From: Lewinella sp. LCG006
Lineage (GTDB): Bacteria; Bacteroidota; Bacteroidia; Chitinophagales; Saprospiraceae
Reading direction: 5' to 3'
Assembly (NCBI RefSeq): GCF_040784935.1
Contig: NZ_CP160680.1
Span: 3,194,501-3,258,500, forward strand
Length of the DNA stretch: 64,000 nt
Positions within the stretch are counted from its first letter, which is position 1, and every line of letters begins with the position of its first letter. The notes beneath the pieces were generated by a model that saw nothing but the letters and a program-made list of their open reading frames with translations, searched no databases and had not been told where the DNA came from. Both the position numbers and the translations under genes were made by a program. Positions 1 to 8,798 of this stretch are shown piece by piece.

Positions 1-272
1 CGAGCCTATTGCTCGTAAATCCACTACCTATCATTTACGAGGTAAAAGGAGGGGCAGGCTTATACAGTGGGGCGCAGGTTTTTGCAGGACTAGAAAGCGT
101 CTTTACCGAAAAAATCCAGCTCCGAATCAAAGCGTGTTTGGGGGAGCATTTTCAATTTGCTTCCTGGCAGCTTCCTGAACCGCTTAATCTTCTTCAGCCC
201 GATAGCAACAATGCTCAACTGATCAAAGGTGGCTATTGGCAAGCCAGTCTGGAAGTTATTCACCGGCTGTAA
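1..272 (+). CDS. C-terminal part of an unrecognised protein (cut by window edge)
   Basis: The reading frame is open from the first bases of the window to a TAA at 270-272, giving about 90 residues. The first possible start inside the window is a TTG at 9, so the real start almost certainly lies upstream. The residues (for example EVKGGAGLYSGAQVF, then GYWQASLEVIHRL at the end) match no family I recognise. It converges on the polyprenyl synthase gene, with only 27 bases between the stop codons. Confidence 0.5.
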   Translation, partial: SLLLVNPLPIIYEVKGGAGLYSGAQVFAGLESVFTEKIQLRIKACLGEHFQFASWQLPEPLNLLQPDSNNAQLIKGGYWQASLEVIHRL

Positions 273-283
273 TTACTAAACTG

Positions 284-297
284 CCCCAGCAGAACAA
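284..297. repeat. Solo arm of a foldback repeat
   Basis: CCCCAGCAGAACAA here is an exact reverse complement of TTGTTCTGCTGGGG at 46112-46125, the outer left arm of the foldback element at 46110-46265. The similarity continues weakly into the flank. It lies between two convergent stop codons. Confidence 0.4.
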
Positions 298-299
298 GT

Positions 300-1274
300 C
301 TACTTCTCACGCTCCACCACGAAATTCACCAAATCTTCGAGCGACTCCCGGGCGGGAGAGGTCGGAAAGGTATGCAGGATTTCAAAAGCATCGTCCCGGA
401 ATTGGAACATCACCTTGCGAGCATATTCCAGGCCACCACTCTGGCGAACAAATTCGATGACTTCGCGGATGGTTGCAGGTTCTTCACTGTGCCGCTTGAT
501 TTTGCGGATAATGCTTTTTCTGTTTTGTTTGTCGGTCTGCTGTAGTGCGTAGATCAGCGGCAGCGTCATTTTCTTTTCCTTGATGTCGATCCCTAGTGGC
601 TTGCCCACGTCACTGGCACCAAAATCGAAAAGATCGTCTCGGATTTGGAAGGCCATACCGATGGTTTCACCAAAGAGACGCATCTTTTCAATGACTTCTT
701 CGTCGGTAGTGGTAGAGGCTGCTCCGGCAGCACAGGCCGAGGCAATGAGACTGGCCGTCTTTTTTCGGATCACCTCGTAGTAAACTTCTTCGTCAATATC
801 CAGTCGGCGAGCTTTTTCCAGCTGGAGCAGTTCTCCCTCCGTGATAGCTTCGAAGGCGTTGGAGACAATCTGAAGAAGCTGGTATTGCTTTTTCTTAAGA
901 GCCAGTGCCAAGCCGCGGGTGAGCAAAAAATCACCGACGAGAACCGCCGCTTTGTTTTTCCACAGGGCATTGATAGAGAAGAAGCCCCGCCGTTCGTTGG
1001 CATCATCCACAACGTCATCGTGCACAAGGGAGGCCGTGTGAAGCAGCTCCACCAGAGAGGCTGCGGTGTAGGTGGCGTCAGTGATTCCTTCACAAAGTTT
1101 GGCGGTAAGGAAGATAAACATGGGCCGCACCTGCTTTCCCTTGCGGCGAACAATATAAAAAGTAATGCGGTCAAGTAAAGGGACTGGGCTACGCATCGAA
1201 TCTCGAAACCGCTGTTCGAATTCTTGTAGTTCCTCCACTATAGGAGCCTGAATTGTTCGCAAAGACTTGACCAT
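300..1274 (-). CDS. Polyprenyl (octaprenyl-type) diphosphate synthase
   Basis: Trans-prenyltransferase that elongates farnesyl/geranyl diphosphate with isopentenyl diphosphate, supplying the side chain of menaquinone. The 324 residues are the usual length for the IspB/HepT group. Both aspartate-rich motifs are present: DDVVDD at residues 86-91, followed by ANERRG (first), and DDLFD at 213-217 (second). An upstream KGKQVRP segment matches the diphosphate-binding loop. The ATG at 1274 lies about 20 bases downstream of a promoter that contains a perfect palindrome. Chain length cannot be read from the sequence. The family call is secure; the exact product is not. Confidence 0.93.
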   Translation of the reverse strand: MVKSLRTIQAPIVEELQEFEQRFRDSMRSPVPLLDRITFYIVRRKGKQVRPMFIFLTAKLCEGITDATYTAASLVELLHTASLVHDDVVDDANERRGFFSINALWKNKAAVLVGDFLLTRGLALALKKKQYQLLQIVSNAFEAITEGELLQLEKARRLDIDEEVYYEVIRKKTASLIASACAAGAASTTTDEEVIEKMRLFGETIGMAFQIRDDLFDFGASDVGKPLGIDIKEKKMTLPLIYALQQTDKQNRKSIIRKIKRHSEEPATIREVIEFVRQSGGLEYARKVMFQFRDDAFEILHTFPTSPARESLEDLVNFVVEREK

Positions 1275-1293
1275 ACCAGAATAGATGTTCGGG

Positions 1294-1325
1294 CAAAAAT
1301 AGTTTATTGTTAGCTAACAATCCAA
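1294..1325 (-). promoter_or_regulatory. Promoter with 16-bp palindrome for the polyprenyl synthase
   Basis: On the minus strand, TTG (1325-1323) is followed after 21 bases by TATTTTTG (1301-1294), a full match to the Bacteroidota -7 consensus TAnnTTTG. The spacer contains the perfect palindrome ATTGTTAGCTAACAAT (1306-1321), in a position where a bound dimeric repressor would block RNA polymerase. The ATG is at 1274. The operator role is inference. Confidence 0.5.
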
Positions 1326-1340
1326 TTCTCACATGGTTAA

Positions 1341-1378
1341 CCCAAAGCCAACCTTTTCTGGGGAAGCTTGGCTTTGGG
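1341..1378. repeat. Inverted repeat (11-bp stem) between two genes
   Basis: CCCAAAGCCAA (1341-1351) pairs perfectly with TTGGCTTTGGG (1368-1378) around a 16-base loop. It lies downstream of the beta-lactamase-like gene and upstream of the polyprenyl synthase promoter. There is no U-run on either side, so a classical terminator is not supported. A second short inverted repeat, ATTGCTA...TAGCAAT, lies near 1449-1474. The rest of 1379-1563 shows no gene. Confidence 0.35.
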
Positions 1379-1563
1379 GCTCTGCACCTATTTGCAAAAG
1401 TGCTGTCTTATTAATTTCCTTGCTGAACGCTCCGATAAAAACGCCACATTGCTAAGTGCACCTTTACGTAGCAATTTAGCCTATCAAGAAAGTGCTAAAA
1501 TCCGTCGCATCGGAAAAGCATCAGATTGAACAGCCCTACCCTTACACTTTTCCAACCTTCATC

Positions 1564-3657
1564 CTACTCCTTCTTCGCCCGAAAATCACCATTCGGCTGG
1601 TGCGATACCAATGCGGTAGCTTTATCGCCTTCCATGATGAATTCCATGGTAAAGCCCTGTAGCGAATTCAGCTTGAAGGAGGTGCCCTGGTGTGGCTCCA
1701 GCGTGTATGTGGGTTGGCCCACAATGTCTGCTTTTAGTTTGGTTCCTTCCAGGCTAATCTTGATTTCAATGCTGTTGTCGAGAACGTAAGTACCGGTAAG
1801 GGTTTCCAGAAAATCGGGATCGCTCAGCTTTTCTCCGGGTTGTTTGGCAAAACGAATTTCAGGAACGCTCGCGTCGAGAAAGGAATAGAGGGCTTCAATC
1901 TGCCCATTGCGGTCGGTTACAAAACGCACATCCAATACAATGTCCTCTCCTTCGGTCTTTCCTTTGAAGGTGTCGTATTGCTGGTGTTCCATTTTTCCAC
2001 TGAAGTGGTAATAAGTTGCCACCAGTTGCTTGTCTTGTTGGCTGATGATGATATCGCCATAGCCGGGGTGCTGATAAGTGCCTACATAATCTTCTAAAGG
2101 ATGGAGGGGAGGCGTCGTTTTGGCTTCTTCCTTGTTGTCTTTGTTGTCGTCTTCTTGTTCATCTTCTTCTTTGTCGCCAAAAACCAGTTCGTACCAATCC
2201 TGCTCGTCGCGCTCTAAAAGGATGTCAGTAATGGTGTAAGCGAGTACATAATTTAATGGGGTACCATTCTTGTTGGTCAGGGCTACCAGCCCCAGGCTTT
2301 CGTCGGGAACCATGAATACGAGTGCCGAAAAGCCATCGATGTTTCCACCATGCTCTACCACGGTAAGTCCTCCATAATCATAGGTAAACCAGCCCAGACC
2401 GTAGGCAGGGTGAGAGACTGCGGGATTGGCAATCAGTGGTTGTGACATCAGCATCTGGGGTTTGTGCATCAATTCCAACTGACCACTACTTACAAAATGC
2501 TGGCCCTTGTACTGCCCGTCACCTAGTTGGAGCTCTACCCACTTGAGCATATCGGTTGCGGAGGCGTTGATCGATCCAGCCGGCCCGATAGCATCGAGTT
2601 GATGGAAGGGTAGGCGTGTGATTGCTTCTTCTTTCTTGCCGTAACCGTAAGCGAAATTGTCGGTTTGTTCCATTTCGGTTACCGAAAAGCTGGTGCTGGA
2701 CATTCCTAATGGTTGGAAGATCTTTTCCTGGATATAAGCCTCCCAAGTCTGCCCACTGAGCCGTTCGGTAAGAATACCTGCCGTCATATACATTAGGTTT
2801 TGGTACTGCCATTTACTTCGGAAAGAGGCGGATGGTTCCAGGTATTGTAACCTTTGGTAAAGTTCTTCGCGGGAAAAGTCGGTGGCATACCACATCAAAT
2901 CATGGCGCGGCAAGCCCGAACGATGACAGGTAAGATCGATAGCGTTCATTTCCTCAGTTGCGAAATTGTCGTAGAGTTTAAAGTCGGGCAGGTACTTTTT
3001 CAGGGGAGTTTCCCAGTCGAGTTTGTCTTCGTCGGCTAGTAAGGCCAGGCCCATGGTCGTAAATGCTTTACTACTGGAGCCAATGGCAAAGCGCGTGTCA
3101 GCGTTTACGGCAATACCATCCTCTACATTGCGTAAGCCAAAGCCATCGGCAATGATGACCTCTCCTTTGTAGATGATGCCTAGGCCTAGGCCTGGAACTT
3201 CAGCACCGATACGGAAAGAATCCACCAGGTTTTTGATACGTGTAATTTTTGCCTGAAGAGCAGCGGCGGCGGCTGCATCCTGTTGTTTGAGCACCAGAGG
3301 GAAGCTTTGCCCCATTTGGCTGAAGGTTCCCGTTACCGTGCCGGGGCTCCAACTACCTGTAAAACTAGCGGTGCCGGGTACCTCGGGGAGCTTGAAGGAA
3401 AGTTGATCCCCTTCGATTTTCAAATCCGCCAAGGCCATGTCATTGATTCGCTGAGAGGGGATATCCATCAAGCCTTCCCAGGTACCGTCGGTATTGATGA
3501 GCTTTATCTGCAAAGCCAGTGGCGTAGAAGGGAGCTCAATGGCTCCGTCCCATTTGCCTTGCCAGTCTTCCGTCGTTTGGGTAAACCCAGTAACTAGGGT
3601 AGCAAAGAATAGGAGGAAACTAAGTAGGTAAGGCTGGTTTTGAATACGAGGGTGCAT
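1564..3657 (-). CDS. Secreted serine hydrolase, class C beta-lactamase/esterase family
   Basis: Envelope hydrolase of the beta-lactamase-related (AmpC/esterase) fold. It begins with a signal peptide (LLSFLLFFATLVTGFTQ). An N-terminal domain of about 100 residues has the look of a beta-sandwich. The penicillin-binding-type catalytic core follows: the SxxK motif is S194-S-S-K197, the Y-x-N motif is YQN near residue 285, and an HGG triad (VVEHGGNIDG) stands in for the KTG box. Downstream come an acidic, low-complexity linker rich in E, D and K (near residue 490-510) and a C-terminal beta-rich domain like those in Bacteroidota 'serine hydrolase' proteins. The substrate (peptide, ester or beta-lactam) cannot be deduced. 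No partner gene is obvious. Confidence 0.88.
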   Translation of the reverse strand: MHPRIQNQPYLLSFLLFFATLVTGFTQTTEDWQGKWDGAIELPSTPLALQIKLINTDGTWEGLMDIPSQRINDMALADLKIEGDQLSFKLPEVPGTASFTGSWSPGTVTGTFSQMGQSFPLVLKQQDAAAAAALQAKITRIKNLVDSFRIGAEVPGLGLGIIYKGEVIIADGFGLRNVEDGIAVNADTRFAIGSSSKAFTTMGLALLADEDKLDWETPLKKYLPDFKLYDNFATEEMNAIDLTCHRSGLPRHDLMWYATDFSREELYQRLQYLEPSASFRSKWQYQNLMYMTAGILTERLSGQTWEAYIQEKIFQPLGMSSTSFSVTEMEQTDNFAYGYGKKEEAITRLPFHQLDAIGPAGSINASATDMLKWVELQLGDGQYKGQHFVSSGQLELMHKPQMLMSQPLIANPAVSHPAYGLGWFTYDYGGLTVVEHGGNIDGFSALVFMVPDESLGLVALTNKNGTPLNYVLAYTITDILLERDEQDWYELVFGDKEEDEQEDDNKDNKEEAKTTPPLHPLEDYVGTYQHPGYGDIIISQQDKQLVATYYHFSGKMEHQQYDTFKGKTEGEDIVLDVRFVTDRNGQIEALYSFLDASVPEIRFAKQPGEKLSDPDFLETLTGTYVLDNSIEIKISLEGTKLKADIVGQPTYTLEPHQGTSFKLNSLQGFTMEFIMEGDKATALVSHQPNGDFRAKKE

Positions 3658-3773
3658 AGTGCGATAATTTATGGTGTTGCGATTTTTGCTTTCTGAAAGT
3701 ATACGAATTCACTGGTCCCATTTTATTTTTTAGATGAGCGTAATAAAACTTAAGATGAATAAGTGGCCAGTGA

Positions 3774-4388
3774 CTAAAGTGCCGTATCCTTCCATTGCCA
3801 GAGGTACCGGCAAGCCACAGTGCGGTAAGGGCGCCAAGCCTGTGCTATTTTTTCCATCTCTTTTTCAAGCTGTTTACCTGTTCCTGAAAGCTGATAAAGG
3901 TGTTGCATACTTTGCTGGATAGCAAGATCGCCTTTGGGAAAGATGTCTTTGCGACCCAGGCTGAACATGAGAATGATTTGCGCCGTCCAGTTGCCTACGC
4001 CTTTGATAGCGGTAAGTTGTTCCATGATGTGCTCGTCAGCAACTTTTGACCAATCCTGTCGGTGCAGTTCCTGTTCTGAAAAGTGGCGCGCGACATTTTG
4101 TATATAATGTGCTTTTTGCCGAGAAAGTCCTGCGGCCCTCAACTCGTCTTCCTGGAAAAGAAGGAGTTGGTCGGGATGAGGGTAAGCTTCGGGAAACAAG
4201 CTGATAAAACGTTGGTAAATGGTATTGGCAGCCTTGCCCGACAACTGTTGGTAAACGATGGCTCTCAATAGCCGGAGATAAATATCGTTGGTCAGGTCGA
4301 GGGGCTCCAGGTAGATGCTATCAACGAGAGGTGCAAGCACGGGGTCTTGCCGGAGATGATGTTTAGCACCATGATTTGTTTTTGCCAT
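3774..4388 (-). CDS. DNA-3-methyladenine glycosylase II-like (HhH-GPD) enzyme
   Basis: Base-excision repair glycosylase that removes alkylated purines. The helix-hairpin-helix GPD signature is clear: KGVGNWTAQ, followed about 20 residues later by the catalytic aspartate in FPKGDLAIQ. About 204 residues matches the short AlkA/MAG type without the N-terminal TBP-like domain. The frame extends to a TTG at 4418, but the ATG at 4388 gives the usual N-terminus and lies just inside a TTCGGCA/TGCCGAA hairpin (4411-4427). The gene is monocistronic. The specific lesion range is unknown. Confidence 0.88.
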   Translation of the reverse strand: MAKTNHGAKHHLRQDPVLAPLVDSIYLEPLDLTNDIYLRLLRAIVYQQLSGKAANTIYQRFISLFPEAYPHPDQLLLFQEDELRAAGLSRQKAHYIQNVARHFSEQELHRQDWSKVADEHIMEQLTAIKGVGNWTAQIILMFSLGRKDIFPKGDLAIQQSMQHLYQLSGTGKQLEKEMEKIAQAWRPYRTVACRYLWQWKDTAL

Positions 4389-4501
4389 GTATTTTTGCTT
4401 TAGCTGGGCTTTCGGCAAAATGCCGAAAACCTGGCTTACACTATTTGTCTTGTTACTGGCTATAAATTTATCAAAACTTTTGGGGTAGCAGGCAAGGTAT
4501 G

Positions 4502-4626
4502 TGACGGAACAAAAATAACTGATTCCATTTTTGATTCGCTAAAATTTTCTAAGCAAGTGACTAAAAGGAACTTGCGTGAAAATATTCGCGAATCGTTAAA
4601 AAAAATGGAATCAGTTATTTCCGTCA
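4502..4626. repeat. 125-bp foldback (MITE-like) palindrome
   Basis: The segment is an imperfect palindrome over its whole length. The outer TGACGG (4502-4507) pairs with CCGTCA (4621-4626). A perfect 17-bp arm at 4513-4529 pairs with 4604-4620. The inner GCAAGT/ACTTGC closes a loop of about 11 bases. There is no ORF. It lies in the 5' flank of the subtilisin gene and ends eight bases before its first ATG. AATGGAATCAGTTA (4604-4617) recurs exactly at 16754-16767. Confidence 0.55.
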
Positions 4627-4633
4627 AATTACT

Positions 4634-6433
4634 ATGCGTATTTTTAGCACTTTGTCTATGCTCAATCAACATCTTATGCGTTACGGAAAACTGTTTTTTT
4701 TAGCGACGATCTTACTAAGTTCACTGACGCTCAGTGCTGGAGATTGGCGAACAAAAATTGATCCCCAAGTGCTTGCCGAACTAGAAGCCGGAGCCAGGGT
4801 AGAAGTGATCGTTGCCTTTCAAGAGCAAGCAGACCTTAGTCTGGCTTACCGTTTGCGCGGCAAAGCGGCGAAAGGCCAATTTGTTTACCAGCAGGTAAAA
4901 GCCGTAGCCAGCCGTACACAAGAACGGGTAAAGGCGCTATTGTTTATGAAAAGACAGGCGTTTCGTTCTTTTGCAATCGTGAATGCGCTGATGACGGAGG
5001 TGGATTTGCCTTTGGCCAAAGCGATAGCAGAGATGGAGGAGGTCGCTAACCTGCAGCCCAATCCCTGGACGGCGTTGGATCGTCCGATGTTGGATCTTAC
5101 GCCAGCATCCGGCGGGCGTGGCGTCGTGGAATGGGGCGTTGAGCGGATCAATGCCGATGACGTATGGGCTTTAGGCTTTCGCGGAGAAGGGATAACCGTT
5201 GGTGGGCAAGATACAGGTTACGAATGGGAGCATCCTACCATCATCCAACAATACCGTGGCTATGATGGTGTCAATGCTGACCATAATTATAATTGGCATG
5301 ATGCGATTCGGGAAATTAATCTTTTACATAACGATAGCATTGTAAGCCCGGATAACAACCCGTGCGGGCTGGATGTCAACGTGCCTTGCGATGATAACAA
5401 TCACGGTACCCATACCATGGGCACTATGGTGGGCGATGATGGCGGAGACAATCAGATCGGGGTAGCACCCGCTGCCAACTGGATGGGTTGCCGGAATATG
5501 GAGCGAGGTTGGGGCAGCCCAGCAAGTTACATTGAGTGCTTCGACTGGTTTCTGGCTCCGACTGACCTTAATGGTGAAAATGCCGATCCTGCACAAGCAC
5601 CACATGTGATCAATAATTCGTGGAGCTGTCCGGAAGTGGAGGGCTGTAATCCGCTGAATTTTGCTTTAATGGAAACGGCTGTTGAGGCCTTGCGTGCTGC
5701 GGGAGTCGTAGTCGTCGTATCGGCAGGGAATAGTGGTCCCAATTGCAACACCGTACGGGCACCAGCAGCTATTTTTGCAGGCGCTTTCAGTGTGGGGGCC
5801 AGTCGTAACAATGATACCATCGCCAATTTTAGTAGCCGGGGATCGGTGGCTGTAGACAGCAGCTTTCGGCTCAAGCCCAATGTGGTGGCTCCGGGGGTAG
5901 GAGTACGTTCGGCGGTTCGCAACAATGGCTACGCTACCTGGAATGGTACCAGTATGGCGGGGCCTCACGTGGCGGGGGCTGTGGCGCTGATGATTTCTGC
6001 AGCACCTCAGCTAGCGGGTGAAGTGGATACCATTGAAGCCATCCTGCAAGAAACAGCAGTGCCGATGTTGAGCGACCAGGACTGTAGTCCGTTTCCGGGC
6101 ATGGCTATTCCTAATGCCACTTACGGCTATGGCCGAATTGATGTCCTTGCCGCAGTAGAGCGAGCGATGCAAGTGGTTGCCAATGAAGAGGCTTATCTGG
6201 AAGAATGGCGGATTTTTCCCAACCCTACGCAAGGACAAGTATGGATTAATTTACCTCTATTGGAAGAAGCAGCACAGCTGGAAATATTTTCTACGGAAGG
6301 GAAACTGCTGCGCTCCCTTACGGTCAATGCCGGCTTGCAAACATTGGATATAAGCGACCTCCCCGCCGGGGTGTATGCTTATCGAATCCGTACCACTACG
6401 GGCGAAAAAACTGGAAAATTGATCAAGCAATAA
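4634..6433 (+). CDS. Secreted subtilisin-family (S8) serine peptidase with T9SS sorting domain
   Basis: Extracellular endopeptidase. After a signal peptide (YGKLFFLATILLSSLTLSA) comes an I9-like propeptide region, then the S8 catalytic domain with all four key residues: Asp in GGQDTGYEWEHP (about 193), His in NNHGTHTMG (about 257), the oxyanion Asn in NNSWSC (about 328) and Ser in GTSMAGPHVAGA (about 440). The last 80 residues start with FPNPTQGQ and end with a short basic tail, a typical type A T9SS sorting domain. The first ATG is at 4634, but the signal peptide would also be complete from the ATG at 4676. A small gene of unknown function follows after nine bases. Confidence 0.93.
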   Translation: MRIFSTLSMLNQHLMRYGKLFFLATILLSSLTLSAGDWRTKIDPQVLAELEAGARVEVIVAFQEQADLSLAYRLRGKAAKGQFVYQQVKAVASRTQERVKALLFMKRQAFRSFAIVNALMTEVDLPLAKAIAEMEEVANLQPNPWTALDRPMLDLTPASGGRGVVEWGVERINADDVWALGFRGEGITVGGQDTGYEWEHPTIIQQYRGYDGVNADHNYNWHDAIREINLLHNDSIVSPDNNPCGLDVNVPCDDNNHGTHTMGTMVGDDGGDNQIGVAPAANWMGCRNMERGWGSPASYIECFDWFLAPTDLNGENADPAQAPHVINNSWSCPEVEGCNPLNFALMETAVEALRAAGVVVVVSAGNSGPNCNTVRAPAAIFAGAFSVGASRNNDTIANFSSRGSVAVDSSFRLKPNVVAPGVGVRSAVRNNGYATWNGTSMAGPHVAGAVALMISAAPQLAGEVDTIEAILQETAVPMLSDQDCSPFPGMAIPNATYGYGRIDVLAAVERAMQVVANEEAYLEEWRIFPNPTQGQVWINLPLLEEAAQLEIFSTEGKLLRSLTVNAGLQTLDISDLPAGVYAYRIRTTTGEKTGKLIKQ

Positions 6434-6442
6434 CGAAGCATT

Positions 6443-7039
6443 ATGCTGAATAAACGTAGCCGAGCAGATCATCTCAAACAAGTGGCCAGTCACTTGAAGC
6501 TTGAATATCACCCTACCGACCAGTGGGGGATTGGTCAGCAACTTCAGGATTTTCGCTTGTTCAGGCGTGGATTTCGAGGGCGTTTTTATCACGTGATGAG
6601 CTACGAAGATGGCTTGTTGGAATCACGGGTACATGTCTTCGATTATCACTATCTCAAGTTTGCGGGCAAGCATTCCAAAAGGGTATCACAGACGGTTTTT
6701 TTCCTGGAATCGCGAAAACTGGGGCTTGCGGAGTTTTATATGCGCCCTGAATATTTCTTCCACCGGGTTGGAGAAATGCTAGGGATAACGGAAGATATTG
6801 ACTTTGAGCAGCATCTTGATTTTTCCAATAATTATCGCCTTACCGGAGAAGATGAAGACTTTATTCGCCACAACTTTAAGGAAGAAATCCTGCGCTTTTT
6901 TGCCATCGAGAAAGGGTGGACCATGGAAGGTTTAGGGTTCTACCTGGTATTGTACAAACACGGCAAACTACTATCCCCTACAAAAATCAACGAATTTTAC
7001 CACAAAGGGATGGAAGTTTACCGAGGGCTGATGCTTTGA
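6443..7039 (+). CDS. Unknown cytosolic protein, 198 residues
   Basis: It has no signal peptide or membrane segment and is rich in aromatic and charged residues (VHVFDYHYLKF, ILRFFAIEKGW). It starts nine bases after the subtilisin stop, so the two are probably cotranscribed, although nothing in the sequence suggests export of this protein. I do not recognise the family; its look is that of conserved 'hypothetical' proteins of Bacteroidota. It converges on the gene at 7072-8547, with 32 bases between stops. Confidence 0.6.
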   Translation: MLNKRSRADHLKQVASHLKLEYHPTDQWGIGQQLQDFRLFRRGFRGRFYHVMSYEDGLLESRVHVFDYHYLKFAGKHSKRVSQTVFFLESRKLGLAEFYMRPEYFFHRVGEMLGITEDIDFEQHLDFSNNYRLTGEDEDFIRHNFKEEILRFFAIEKGWTMEGLGFYLVLYKHGKLLSPTKINEFYHKGMEVYRGLML

Positions 7040-7071
7040 ATTTGTATTTCCAGCGTTTTAGGAAAGCCCCA

Positions 7072-8547
7072 TTATTTCAACCTTTTCTTTAATGCTGTTA
7101 GTAGTTGATCAAAAAGTATAGCACCGCTATGCATTTTTTTTGTGTGTGGGTCGGCAGTTGCCAAAAGTTCTTCCTTGAATTTGTCATAGACCTCTTTTTT
7201 AGCGGCTCTGATTGGAGGACACTCGAGTATATTCTGGATATTTCTTAAGACAACTACTTCGTAATCAGACTCTTTTCCCCAGTCGTATAATTTGTTTCGA
7301 TCCCGTTGGAAAATGCTTTCTGGGTTCTCGTATTCATTTACGACAACATCCAAAAAATTCTTCACTAGAATAATGATGCGTTGCAGATCAGGCCGCTTGG
7401 TGTTGCGAACATGGATGTCGAAGAAATCAGCGAAGTACTCGGCTGCACCATAATCGAGACGAACGAGATAGATATGACAAAACAAATAATTGATTGATAA
7501 CCGCCGTGACGGCAGAAACCGACTGGCATACTGCTCGTAAAGTGTTTTCAACTGTTCTAATGTACCAATCGACAAGGTATCACGGGTTGAAGTGTCATAA
7601 CAGATGAGTGTTAAAGAATGAAAGATAAATGCAGCCTGTTTTTTTGATGCGACTAGTGGATCATCGGTGATTATTTCGTCTAGTTTGCCGAGAAGATCTC
7701 TCATTAGATCAAAAAGCTCCATTTGAGCAGCTGATGAAATATAGTGATCTAAGAGAGTGATATAGTAGCGAGGGAAATTTGATTTAAGGTGTGGATTTTT
7801 TTCAAATATTTCGAATCCAAGCTGAGAGTACTTTAATGCTTCTGCGGGTTGTTTGTGGTATAAATGAACCCTGTTTTGAATAGCAATATAATCCACTTTG
7901 GTTTCTATACTAGCATTGCTTGGAAACTCGATTTTTTTGATTCCTTCAATGATTTCCTGCCATTTCTGCGCTTTCTTTTTTTGGCGCATACCATGACTGA
8001 ATAATTTTTGATAGATGAGGTTAATGTCGACCTGTTGCTGAAAGTCATTTGCGGCTTTTTGCATAACGCGATGGAAACGATCTAATTCCTTTTCTATACT
8101 TCTTTCATCCTCTTGGAATAGTTGTCGGGCTCTCAAGCTATTGATTTCCCATCTGCTGCCGGGGTGAACAATTTCCTTTTCTAGCTTTTCTGCTTTTTTT
8201 AGCTCTTCATCCGCTAGTTCATAAGCTTCCTTACGGATATAAATTCGTGCAATAGTCAGGTGCTCTTGCATTTGAAAAAAGGCATTGTCCTTCGCATCTA
8301 AAAGAAGTAGTTGTCTGCTAATCTGTTTAGATAATCGTCCTCGGTAGGTGCGGAGACTACCTTCAGATATATTGATTTTTAGACAAAATGCTTTAAGTAA
8401 CTTTTCTGAAAAAGGGAGTGGTTGACCTACTAAGTGGTCGTATAGTTGATAGTATTTACTTTCCTTATCCTCAAAGGAGTTGTCAACTTGTCGATGTTCA
8501 GCGGAATTTAAGTTCTGAATTAAATGGTGGAGTTGTGTGAAGTTCAT
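7072..8547 (-). CDS. Helical-repeat (TPR-like) protein, paralogue A
   Basis: A 491-residue, all-helical, charged protein with no signal peptide. Its layout resembles the products of 23425-24810 and 36147-37556: a short N-terminal helix pair (LHHLIQNLNSAEHRQ), a segment with LRTYRGRLSKQISRQLLLLD, then a long series of helical hairpins with aromatic residues at regular spacing. It is the most divergent of the three and lacks their YYYCYR and LKIYYE signatures. It is divergent from the small unknown gene at 8799. The function is not known; a TPR-like scaffold is inferred from pattern only. Base composition is clearly more AT-rich than dnaE nearby. Confidence 0.6.
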   Translation of the reverse strand: MNFTQLHHLIQNLNSAEHRQVDNSFEDKESKYYQLYDHLVGQPLPFSEKLLKAFCLKINISEGSLRTYRGRLSKQISRQLLLLDAKDNAFFQMQEHLTIARIYIRKEAYELADEELKKAEKLEKEIVHPGSRWEINSLRARQLFQEDERSIEKELDRFHRVMQKAANDFQQQVDINLIYQKLFSHGMRQKKKAQKWQEIIEGIKKIEFPSNASIETKVDYIAIQNRVHLYHKQPAEALKYSQLGFEIFEKNPHLKSNFPRYYITLLDHYISSAAQMELFDLMRDLLGKLDEIITDDPLVASKKQAAFIFHSLTLICYDTSTRDTLSIGTLEQLKTLYEQYASRFLPSRRLSINYLFCHIYLVRLDYGAAEYFADFFDIHVRNTKRPDLQRIIILVKNFLDVVVNEYENPESIFQRDRNKLYDWGKESDYEVVVLRNIQNILECPPIRAAKKEVYDKFKEELLATADPHTKKMHSGAILFDQLLTALKKRLK

Positions 8548-8798
8548 GCTGTTTTGGATTGAGCGTTGAAAGCTTGAGTACTATGCGATAGGGGTAAAGC
8601 TAATGGTAGTCATACATTGTCTGTTCGGGTTTGCAACCTGCTTGTTGCAGAATGGAGGAAAATCTGGCAAGGTCTAATTCATAGGTGAGTGATCTTTGTA
8701 ATGTACCAACAAATAAGGAAGCTAATTACCGCAAATTATTTGATTGGTGCAAACACCCAAAACACTACGCTTTTACTTTTTACAAACCAAGAAACCAA

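Noticed and set aside
645-1178. Plus-strand ORF of 177 codons
   Set aside because: It is antisense to the polyprenyl synthase, whose motifs are unambiguous.
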